From Saprospiraceae bacterium (lineage in GTDB: Bacteria > Bacteroidota > Bacteroidia > Chitinophagales > Saprospiraceae), in contig JAJCYJ010000977.1 in NCBI GenBank assembly GCA_029262975.1, positions 1 through 10,372 on the forward strand: a stretch of DNA of 10,372 nucleotides. The letters are read 5' to 3'. Shown here in pieces: positions 1 through 7,700 of this stretch (position 1 is its first letter; every line of letters begins with the position of its first letter). The notes beneath the pieces were generated by a model. The model searched no databases and was not told the DNA's origin. It saw only the letters and a list, made by a program, of their open reading frames with translations. Position numbers and translations under genes: made by a program.

Positions 1-1
1 C

Positions 2-181
2 CTGTTAATATTATTGGGGATGATTTCCTTGATTCTTGGTTTTATCGGGCTAAGTCTGAAACCTCTTGTTTTTTTGGACAATGTCGCCGGTCCACTTGGT
101 TCATTTCTTATCAAACTACTGATGGTCCTGGGTGGTATGATCATGTTTTACATGAGTCGTGTGCCTGTCGATGAAGAGTAA
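2..181 (+). CDS. C-terminal fragment of an unidentified integral membrane protein
   Basis: The frame is open from the window edge to TAA at 179-181, giving 59 residues. Residues 1-19 (beginning LLILLGMISL) and about 32-51 (containing KLLMVLGGMIMFYM) are two hydrophobic stretches long enough to be transmembrane helices. They are joined by a short loop around KPLVFLDNVAGP, and the protein ends in a charged tail, SRVPVDEE. The other two forward frames give no membrane-like pattern, which supports this reading. An ATG at 20-22 could start a 53-residue small membrane protein, but a gene entering from upstream is more likely. The family is not recognised and no function is offered. It lies 219 bases before the first giant secreted-protein gene on the same strand, with no clear terminator between them. 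Confidence 0.55.
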   Translation: MLILLGMISLILGFIGLSLKPLVFLDNVAGPLGSFLIKLLMVLGGMIMFYMSRVPVDEE

Positions 182-305
182 GTTTGATCTTCATGATACC
201 ACAGATCTATTCTATTTACGGCGTTATCATACTTCAGGACGCATATTTATTGTTCTAATTTGATCTGGTATTACTGGGGGTTGTCGTGTCGGGGGTATTA
301 TTCTT

Positions 306-348
306 AAGGTATATCATTAGGATAATATCTTGATACTCAATACCTTTC
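306..348 (+). promoter_or_regulatory. Leader dyad overlapping a possible Bacteroidota -7 element
   Basis: AAGGTAT (306-312) is perfectly complementary to ATACCTT (340-346). The stem can be extended by ATCA (313-316) with TGAT (331-334), leaving a five-base bulge. TACCTTTC at 341-348 matches the Bacteroidota -7 consensus TAnnTTTG at five of six fixed positions, and a start near 355 would leave a leader of about 45 bases before the GTG at 401. No TTG lies at the expected -33 spacing. Another TAnnTTTG match (TAAGTTTG, 179-186) overlaps the upstream stop codon and also lacks a -33 element. The dyad is visible; its promoter or operator role is a guess. Confidence 0.22.
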
Positions 349-357
349 GGCTGCTTT

Positions 358-377
358 CAGTAATTAAACGATTACTG
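358..377. promoter_or_regulatory. Perfect inverted repeat CAGTAAT-N6-ATTACTG upstream of the giant gene
   Basis: CAGTAAT (358-364) and ATTACTG (371-377) are perfect 7-base inverted arms around a six-base loop, ending 23 bases before the GTG start. The word CTGCTTT also occurs directly at 351-357 and 375-381, flanking or overlapping the dyad. It could be a repressor operator or a small mRNA hairpin near the ribosome-binding region. There is no T-run after it, so it is not a normal terminator. In AT-rich DNA an inverted repeat of this size may also be chance. Confidence 0.25.
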
Positions 378-400
378 CTTTGCCCAAAATCGACTGATAG

Positions 401-3400
401 GTGATAAGAAAATGGTACATCATATTGTTCCTGGCCCTGCCATATGGCCTTGCTAGTCAAACGACGATTGCCCTTTGGGAATTTGAAGGAACCGACCTTT
501 CTCCTTTTGAGACGTTAAGCGGGGACTGTGAACCCAATCCAATGAACCCTGGTACTTTCGGTGAGGAAAATGGTGCATTTGTAATTCGGGATATTGAAGG
601 ACGAATATGCTGTCCATGTGGATTTATGGGGGGTATGGTAGGATGTGGATTTAACGATAACATAGCAAGTTCAAGCCTCATCACAATTACTCCTGGTGCC
701 TTTTGTAATATTACAATAACTGCCGATGTTCGAATAGAAGGCGGAGCCCAAATGGAATGTAAGTTACCAGACCTACCGACAATTTCTTGTGATCCCGATA
801 ATGATCCTGGCAGAGATGCCATGAAAATTGAACTGTTGCTAGATGGACAAATCATATTGCTAGGATCCTATTGTGGTAATACACGCCGCGGTGATTTCAC
901 CCTGAGCAACATAGAAGCTAGCTTTTTTCAAATTATCATAACCGGTGGAACAGAAGCCGATGATGAAGCTTACATCATTGAACGAATAATGATAGAAGGG
1001 AGTGACAAATCATTAACCCCGACAGAGATACAAACGACGAAACAATCATATTGCGAAAACGAAGCAGATGTGATTCGCCTGGTGGCAATAGGTGGTGATG
1101 CCGGATCAACATATGAATGGGCATTTAATGGCAATCCTTTAAATATTCCACCAACAGTAAACACTTATATTGCCCCCCCTACTTTAGCGAATGCAGGTAA
1201 TTATGCAGTAACCATCACGGAGACAAGCGGATGTACTTCAGATGCAAATGTTGATATAACAGTAACGGTTTGTCTTCCACAAACTGCAACCTTCTCGATG
1301 GTCCCAACGCGATATTGCAGGGATAATGACGTATTGATGTTGCCCGATACTTCTGATGAGGGAGTTACAGGTATGTGGAATGTAGACCAGAATCTTCGTC
1401 TTAGTGATACGGTGCCCTTTAATCAGATCACATTTACGCCGGATCCGGCCTTTGGCATCATGCCCGTCGATATAGATTTAACAATAGATACTGTGCCGTT
1501 TATGGGTAATTTTCCGACCGATGGTGTACAAATCTGTGTATATGATGAATTGAACCAGTTTGTAAATCTTGTTGATTTACTTCAATTAGAAAAACCCAAT
1601 ATTGTAAATGTCAGGGGATTTGGAAGAAATTTTCCCGATGTTAACGACCTCATCAATCTAGATGTCTCTACAGTTAATCCAGGAACTTATCCCTTTGAAT
1701 TTGAATCGATACCAGCAGCAGAGTGTAAAGTGACACTGATCGAACTTGACATCACCGTGACAAGGGTAGGTCGAGGTCGTGATAATAACTTCACCCAATG
1801 CGCCATGGATATGGAGCCTGTGGATTTTGACATGCTCGTATCGGGACCCAACATACCTTCCGGCCGATACATTGACATCGCTAATACAGGGTTGGATCTT
1901 TCTCAGCCTGACCAGGTAGATGTGTCTATGCTCAGTCCTGGCATTTATACCTTTCAATATGTAGTCGGAGGCACACCTGCTTGTATGACCATCAATGATA
2001 CATCGACGTTAACTTTGGAAATATTACCCGGAAGTGCTATTAATATAGGCAGGTTTGAACGAACAGATCTCTGTGAGGAAGATCCATTTTCTTTTCCTGT
2101 TGGCGGAGATATCTATGACGAAAGCAATCCTTCCGGAACTACCGTATTATTCGGGGAAGCAGCTAACGGATGCGATAGTACGGTGATCGTAAATCTTGTT
2201 TACCAGGAACCCCGGTTTTCTTTTGTGCCTTACTTCGGTTGTCAAGGGGATGGCTACGATACAATTGTAAATGGTACTACTTATTTTGAAGGAAATCCTT
2301 TTGGAGAAGAAATGTTGACCGCCAGTAATGGGTGTGACAGTATCATCACTATAGACCTCATTTATAATCCACTTGAAGAGAAGCAGGAGACACATGACGG
2401 ATGCGTAGGAGATGGCTATTCGATATCCATAAACAACATCATTTATAATGAGGCCAATCCTTTAGGTCTTGACACGATCACTAATGTAAATGGATGTGAT
2501 ACCATCGTTACAATTGATCTTGTATTCAAACCAGACACGACGGGCGTAGAAACCTATTTTGGAAACTCAGGGGATGTCTATAATGTCACTGTGAATGGGA
2601 CTTTATATGATGAGTTTAATCCTTCCGGGATGGAAATATTCACTGCAGCGAATGGCTGCGATAGTGTAGTCACCATTGACCTGGTCTTCGTATTAGGCGT
2701 AATAGATTCTATAAACACGGTTCACTGCTCAGGAGATGGTTATTCTGTCCAGGCTGGTAATTCGACTTACGATGAAAGTAATCCCTCGGGGGTTGACTCT
2801 TTGAAGACAACTGACAACCGGGATTCCGTCATAATCACGAATCTGACTTTTCTGTTGTCAGGAAAAAATGTTATAGATTTAATTAAGACTAGTGGTGGTG
2901 GATTTGATACTACGATCAATTCAATCACCTATAATGAATCCAATCCTACCGGTTTTGATACAATTATTTTAGGTGCAGCAAACGGATGTGACAGTCTGAT
3001 AATTATAAATATAGATTATGTTGAAGCAGCATTTACAATGATTGATTCTTCATTTTGTATAGGAGATCCTTTTTCAATTACCGTTGGCAATAGTACTTAT
3101 AATCAATCCAATCCAGCAGGAAGAGATACACTCATGACCGTACTTGGAATTGATTCGATTGTTAGCACAAATTTGGTCTTTAATGAGTCATCTGCCTCAG
3201 TTTTTTCTGATAATCGGTGCAGTGGCGATGGTTTTGAATTAACTGTTGGAACAGAGTTATTTAACGAAGCTAATCCTTCTGGTATCGTGACATTAGCTGG
3301 GGCCAATAAATTCGGTTGTGACAGTCTCGTTCAGGTCTTGCTTATTTACACATTTGATGTGCTTGTCGATAATGATGCTACCATTTGCCCTGATGAAGAA

Positions 3401-4279
3401 GTTTCTGTTGGAAATTCTATTTATAATGCGGACAACAGGATGGGTGTTGATACGCTGTTGGGCAGCGGAGGGTGCGATACAATAATCACCACCACTCTGA
3501 CTGTAGACACCATTAATGTTGATATCTGTACTTTACCCTCATGTCCAAATGAAAGTAATGGTACATTAAAAATTTACAATTTGAATCCCGCAAATACATT
3601 GTCACTATCCGTCAACCAGGATGATTTTATTTTAGAAGATTCTCTAATTATTTCAAATCAGGAGAGTGGCTCATACGTCATTGAATTTGTTAATAGCATC
3701 GGATGCATGTTATCAGAATCAATTCAGATTGAAAGTCTCGATAATCAAAACCCGATCATAAATAATACGGCATTTGGTCTGGACTCTTTGCAATTAGGGT
3801 TTTCTTATGGAGGAGCTATCGATAGTATCGAATGGACATCCAATGCTGGAATCATTTGTGCTAATTGCAGTTCGATTATCGTCGACAGCAGAGTGGCGAA
3901 TGTGTATACGCTGACAATATATGATCAAAACGGATGCACCTATTTGTCATCCTTCGAAATTGGAGAAAATCTTACAGAAGAGCCTATTATCTTCTATATG
4001 GCAAATGCCATTACAGACAATGGCGCCCCTGGAAATTCAAGATTATTTCTCCAATCTACTGATCCAAATATAATAAGTTATGACCTGGCAGTATATAGCC
4101 GCTGGGGCGAAATAGTTTATGATTTGCAAAACTTATCACCTAATGATCCTTCAACAGGATGGGATGGTAGTGTCAGAGGAGTAATACGACAAAGTAACGT
4201 CTTCGTCTACAAATTAGTAATTAGAAAATCCGATGGAACTACCCAGGTTGAGGCAGGTGATGTCCTCCTGCTAAAGTGA
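401..4279 (+). CDS. Large multi-module secreted surface protein with type B T9SS sorting domain
   Basis: This is a 1292-residue protein, complete at both ends. GTG at 401 directly follows an in-frame TAG (398-400), so no earlier start exists, and it gives an ideal signal peptide, MIRKWYIILFLALPYGLAS, with cleavage likely near residues 18-20. Domains: a Cys-rich lectin or jelly-roll-like domain (about 24-205, with C70, C71, C73, C82); an Ig-like domain (about 218-291, ending TITETSGC...VTVC); beta-sandwich sequence containing two related ~85-residue modules that begin near C379 and C467 and share LDVS/VDVS...PGxYxFxF; nine ~54-residue modules (about 551-1039); an SprB-like segment (about 1040-1118); a PKD/Ig-like segment (about 1119-1190, CANC at 1153-1156); and a CHU_C/TIGR04131-type C-terminal domain (1195-1292, RWGE 1234-1237, WDG 1254-1256). 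Known family behaviour is Sec export, then T9SS secretion and attachment or release at the outer membrane. No catalytic motif is seen; an adhesive or structural role is inferred. Confidence 0.93.
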   Translation: MIRKWYIILFLALPYGLASQTTIALWEFEGTDLSPFETLSGDCEPNPMNPGTFGEENGAFVIRDIEGRICCPCGFMGGMVGCGFNDNIASSSLITITPGAFCNITITADVRIEGGAQMECKLPDLPTISCDPDNDPGRDAMKIELLLDGQIILLGSYCGNTRRGDFTLSNIEASFFQIIITGGTEADDEAYIIERIMIEGSDKSLTPTEIQTTKQSYCENEADVIRLVAIGGDAGSTYEWAFNGNPLNIPPTVNTYIAPPTLANAGNYAVTITETSGCTSDANVDITVTVCLPQTATFSMVPTRYCRDNDVLMLPDTSDEGVTGMWNVDQNLRLSDTVPFNQITFTPDPAFGIMPVDIDLTIDTVPFMGNFPTDGVQICVYDELNQFVNLVDLLQLEKPNIVNVRGFGRNFPDVNDLINLDVSTVNPGTYPFEFESIPAAECKVTLIELDITVTRVGRGRDNNFTQCAMDMEPVDFDMLVSGPNIPSGRYIDIANTGLDLSQPDQVDVSMLSPGIYTFQYVVGGTPACMTINDTSTLTLEILPGSAINIGRFERTDLCEEDPFSFPVGGDIYDESNPSGTTVLFGEAANGCDSTVIVNLVYQEPRFSFVPYFGCQGDGYDTIVNGTTYFEGNPFGEEMLTASNGCDSIITIDLIYNPLEEKQETHDGCVGDGYSISINNIIYNEANPLGLDTITNVNGCDTIVTIDLVFKPDTTGVETYFGNSGDVYNVTVNGTLYDEFNPSGMEIFTAANGCDSVVTIDLVFVLGVIDSINTVHCSGDGYSVQAGNSTYDESNPSGVDSLKTTDNRDSVIITNLTFLLSGKNVIDLIKTSGGGFDTTINSITYNESNPTGFDTIILGAANGCDSLIIINIDYVEAAFTMIDSSFCIGDPFSITVGNSTYNQSNPAGRDTLMTVLGIDSIVSTNLVFNESSASVFSDNRCSGDGFELTVGTELFNEANPSGIVTLAGANKFGCDSLVQVLLIYTFDVLVDNDATICPDEEVSVGNSIYNADNRMGVDTLLGSGGCDTIITTTLTVDTINVDICTLPSCPNESNGTLKIYNLNPANTLSLSVNQDDFILEDSLIISNQESGSYVIEFVNSIGCMLSESIQIESLDNQNPIINNTAFGLDSLQLGFSYGGAIDSIEWTSNAGIICANCSSIIVDSRVANVYTLTIYDQNGCTYLSSFEIGENLTEEPIIFYMANAITDNGAPGNSRLFLQSTDPNIISYDLAVYSRWGEIVYDLQNLSPNDPSTGWDGSVRGVIRQSNVFVYKLVIRKSDGTTQVEAGDVLLLK
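2051..3517 (+). repeat. Nine tandem ~54-residue modules (VNGxxYNExNPSG...NGCDS type)
   Basis: Nine in-frame modules of 54-56 codons begin near 2051, 2219, 2381, 2543, 2705, 2867, 3035, 3197 and 3365. Each has the order Cys-x-GDGY, a short strand (VNGT or similar), YNExNPSG, a DT/ET strand, NGCDS, then a strand such as VTIDLVF. The copies are well diverged in DNA and protein, so the expansion is old and is not an assembly collapse. Module 9 is the most degenerate in its middle (YNADNRMG). First-position residues are C558, C614, C668, N722, C776, T830, C886, C940, C996. Second-position residues are C591, C645, C699, C753, R807, C863, I917, C973, C1025. One further copy lies in the neighbouring gene at 5999-6160. 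I recognise the pattern from Bacteroidota surface proteins but cannot name a Pfam family. Confidence 0.9.
3983..4276 (+). other. Type B T9SS C-terminal sorting domain (CHU_C / TIGR04131 type)
   Basis: The last 98 residues of the first giant protein carry the family hallmarks: a strand ending YDLAVYSRWGE (RWGE at 1234-1237), a following WDG (1254-1256), a NVFVYKLVIRK strand and a final GDVLLLK strand. The usual opening, roughly NAFTPNGDGxND, is here NAITDNGAPGNSRLF, so the Asp/Asn-rich motif is eroded. Established knowledge: this domain directs export through T9SS in gliding and non-gliding Bacteroidota. The eroded opening may still be functional. Confidence 0.85.
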
Positions 4280-4300
4280 GGAAAAGGATTGATGAAAACG

Positions 4301-4314
4301 GGAAATTTATTTCC
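4301..4314 (+). terminator. Weak hairpin after the first giant gene
   Basis: GGAAA (4301-4305) pairs with TTTCC (4310-4314) around a four-base loop, 22 bases after the TGA stop, and is followed by the T-rich stretch ATTTATTTAA. A five-pair stem is weak for an intrinsic terminator and the T tract is broken. It is listed only because it is the best candidate in the first 60 bases after the stop. Confidence 0.2.
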
Positions 4315-4343
4315 ATTTATTTAACAAACATCAGGAGTAATAT

Positions 4344-4386
4344 TTACACGAATTTTGACGGAAAGGTTACTCGAATTTTGACGCAA
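4344..4386. repeat. Two 20-bp direct repeats with a 23-bp period
   Basis: Copy 1 is TTACACGAATTTTGACGGAA (4344-4363) and copy 2 is TTACTCGAATTTTGACGCAA (4367-4386), identical at 18 of 20 positions. The 23-base period is close to two helical turns and is not a multiple of three, so the repeat is not a protein repeat. An inverted copy of the core lies at 4444-4450. Tandem ~20-bp sites of this kind are seen as transposase-binding sites at the ends of IS21-family elements and as multi-copy operators. No transposase or matching second end is present in the window, so either a relic end or a regulatory site is possible. Confidence 0.75.
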
Positions 4387-4714
4387 TGTGTTAAACCTGT
4401 TCGCCTTAGGAGGAACCCATTGGATAAACAAAACCCAATTATTCGTCAAATAGATTAAATTAAAATCTCATCAAAGACTGTCATCGATAATTAATCTTAC
4501 TTATCATAAATACAGAATGATTGTAATTGACGTCTTTTTATCATATTTAACTAATGGTAATCATTTATTACAATTAGCATAAATATTTGATAATTATAGT
4601 TACAAAATTAAATATTTTTTAATAAATTGGGCTGCAGGAGAAGAGGGGATCTCTCAACAAAATCGATCTCTCTTGTCTTGTTCAAAAGAAATATACTCTA
4701 TTCTTCTATATTTT

Positions 4715-4736
4715 AAATGCAACTATTGCATTTTTT
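4715..4736 (+). terminator. Hairpin with T-run just upstream of the second giant gene
   Basis: AAATGCAA (4715-4722) pairs perfectly with TTGCATTT (4726-4733) around the three-base loop CTA, and the T-run continues to 4736. The shape is that of an intrinsic terminator, but only two of eight pairs are G-C. It ends 23 bases before the proposed start at 4760. It could stop read-through from the first gene, act as an attenuator or leader hairpin, or be chance in AT-rich DNA. A structured element here also argues that coding begins downstream of it. Confidence 0.35.
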
Positions 4737-4759
4737 ACACACCACCAATCTCTGATGGT

Positions 4760-7700
4760 ATTCGTCTTCATTTTATAATTATATATTTCCTGTCTTGCGG
4801 TATTGTTCCAATTATAAATGCGCAACCTACAGGACCGGGAGATATTGTTTTTGTAGGATTTAATGCTGACGGTTCAGATGGATTTGCATTCTTAGCAATA
4901 ACGGACCTCCCTGATACAACTATAATATTTTTTACAGATGAAGAATGGAATGGAGATCCAATTGGTGTTGGAGAATTTACAAATTCCGAAGGATTCATAA
5001 GTTGGCAGAACGATGAAGGTTGTACCATTCCCAAAGGCACAATTATATGGATTTCACAGGCTAATAATATTCCAATCAGCAATTATGGGACAGCCATTGA
5101 GATAGAGAATGGCTTCAACTTGTCTGGTGCCAATGAAGTGTTATATGCTTACATCGGAACAGATTATAATGCACCCATCGCTTTTTTATCTGCAATTGCC
5201 AATGACGACTTCAGTAGTGGCCCCATTAACAATACAGGACTTATCATAGACGACACAGCGATAGAACTGGATAACATAGGCGGGTTAGCAGATTATGATG
5301 TAGCCGTTTACTCAGGAGTAGATTCCTGCAACACAACAATAGAGTTATGCCGGGAATTGATCACTAATTTAACAGATTATCCATCCAACTGGACAGTGGA
5401 TAATGGTAGCTCAGATCAATCACAAGATGGCACTAATGCAGAATTTCCTTTCCCAAATGGTGGTGGAACCGGCATTCCTGTTGATATCAGAGGATTCTTA
5501 TTCACTGGTGCCACTTGTACTCATTCATATTTATCTGGAAGAGATACCAGCATATGTACAGGATCAAATGTTAATCTCGACCTTTTAATCGATGGACCCA
5601 AGTTGGGAAACCTCCAATACGGGACTATTTTTGACCTTTATCCTGATACGATCACGACTATAATAACTCCAATTTCTACAACAACTTTCTTTATTCGTGA
5701 TAGTGTCTCTGGATCCTGCTGTACAGACACAACCATGTTGACTGTCTCGGTTACAGCAACACCTCAAATCCAAGGAATGAGTGATACAATTTGCATCGGT
5801 GAAGCTATAAATCTTCAAAACTCAATCACTGGCATGCCAGTAGGGGCAGTACTTTATGGGACGCAATATGGCATTTACAATGACACAATTACCCAACCGG
5901 TCATGCCCACTTTTGATATCACTTATTTTATTATCGATACTGTATACACATCTGGTTGTTATGATACAACAACTGTACAACTGACTGTAATTGAAGATGT
6001 TGTAATAAGGGAAACATATGAAGGGTGCGTCAATGACGGATATGAAATATTCGTAAATGGTCATCTTTATAATGAAGATGAACCGACCGGAATGGAGACC
6101 ATTGTCGGCGCTGCTGCGAACGGATGTGATAGTGTCATAATAGTTGATCTTGTGTTCAGGCCACGCCCAGCCCCCGGCATCGCAAATCCTATTACATTTT
6201 GTTTCGGTGATAGCGTCACAACTTTGATTATGCCTACCGGAGGTGGTTTTCCCGCTCTTGCTACCCAACCTTTCTCCGTGATTTGGGATTTTGAGGCCGA
6301 AGAGTTCACCGGATCATCTACTGACTCAATCGTTCTCGCGATCGATGCCATAACCGGCCCGGATCTTGGAAATATCTCATTCCCTTCCGGGAATGCAAGT
6401 GCTGATGCTTTATCTGCTAATAATTGGAATGAAGAACCAGGTGATTATTTTGAATTTTGCGTTAGCACCACAAATAATGATCTGAGGATTGACGGCATTG
6501 CATTTGCAGACGATGCCTCTTCTTCGGGACCTGCAACTTACGCTATCTTCTCGTCCCTTGATAATTATAGCATGTCCATTAGCGATGGGTTAACGCACGA
6601 TCCATTTAGTGCAATTCAGGATTCTTTGAATGATCTTTCTTTTTTTATTGACACTGAGGATACGTTATGCTTCCGATTTTATACATTCGGATCTACTTCT
6701 AATGCCGGTACATGGCGTGTAGATGATGTTTCCATTTATGGTTACTTGCTTACCCCTTCTCCTATCCAAATTATATACAATTTCTTCTCTGATGCCTCCG
6801 GGACACAGATACCTGGTGCACAGGGAGTAGTTTCATATGACCCAACCGTATTTGAACCTATGACTTACAATTATTGGTACGCTGCAACAGATGGTTATTG
6901 CCACAGCGATACTGTAATGACTTATATTCAGATAGATCAACAACCACTTATAAGCGGTCTCAATGATACTATATGTAGCGGTACTTCATTAGATCTTTCA
7001 GAGTTATTGATTGGCATCCCATCAGGCATTGTTCATTTTGGAACTTCCTATAATTCATATACAGATACCATAACCTCTTTGGTAACACCCTTATCCGATA
7101 TCACTTACTATATACGGGACAGCGTTCCACATACTGGATGTGTTGATACTACTCTCATTATGATCCGGGTAGAAGATCAACCCAATATCACAGGGTTATC
7201 AGATACGATTTGCTTTGGCGATTCGGTGAATTTGCAGGATTTGATAGTCGGTGAATTTGAAGGTGTTGTATCATTCGGTTTGGATTTAGGACAATATACA
7301 GACACCATTACTTCCCTTACTTATCCAATATCTGACATCCAATACTATGTAAGAGATAGTGTTAAAAACACTGGATGCGTAGATACTGCCGTCATAAATA
7401 TTTATGTTTTTCCTAGTCCGAATATTGCAGGAAGTACGATCAGCATTTGCCCGGGAGATACAATTCTGCTCTCTGATTATATTGTCGGGCGGCCATTGGG
7501 ATCCGTACAATATGGCTTAAATTTTGGCCAATATTCGGATACTATAACTGAAAAAGTCTACCCTTCCAATGATATCGAATATATTATTAGGGACAGCATT
7601 GCAGCAACTGGGTGTGTCGATACAACTGTAATCAAGGTATTCGTCAATGGGCCGAGCATTCAGGAGATTGCTCCGATCTCCAACAACTGCCCGCTGAAAG

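Larger units (their letters stand above)
4280..4759. other. AT-rich intergenic spacer between the two giant genes
   Basis: These 480 bases hold no convincing gene. The first part (about 4280-4440) is mixed in composition and contains the direct repeats at 4344-4386. From about 4440 to 4625 it is strongly AT-rich, with a 10-base imperfect stem pairing 4518-4527 with 4567-4576. The core TTTGACG occurs at 4354-4360 and 4377-4383, its inverted form CGTCAAA at 4444-4450, and the shorter TTGACG at 4527-4532. GATCTCTC is repeated at 4648-4655 and 4665-4672. A promoter for the second gene probably lies here; AATATTTG at 4582-4589 is one base off TAnnTTTG but has no TTG at the right -33 spacing. A 60-codon frame starting at 4276 was judged non-coding. 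Confidence 0.6.

Noticed and set aside
457..855. Minus-strand frame of 132 codons within the first giant gene, and similar minus-strand frames elsewhere
   Set aside because: They lie opposite clear coding sequence with domain-level support on the plus strand and show no protein pattern of their own.
4276..4458. 60-codon frame with GTG start overlapping the stop of the first giant gene
   Set aside because: It runs across the 20-bp direct repeats, whose 23-base period breaks the reading frame. Its product has no recognisable pattern and its end lies in AT-rich spacer; more likely non-coding.
4408..4458. AGGAGG followed by TTG and a 12-codon frame
   Set aside because: Shine-Dalgarno sequences are not generally used in Bacteroidota and the peptide is tiny; treated as chance.
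4583..4759. Upstream extension of the second giant gene, for example from TTG at 4673
   Set aside because: The added sequence contains the 4715-4736 hairpin, is AT-rich with no domain pattern, and would bury the signal peptide inside the protein.
5822..6351. Two overlapping minus-strand frames opposite Ig-like and VNG modules
   Set aside because: The plus strand is continuously coding with recognisable modules here; these are shadows.
7190..7660. Possible CRISPR-like or assembly-artefact repeat array
   Set aside because: The periodicity is at protein level (78-79 codons) with diverged DNA; there are no identical short repeats or spacers.
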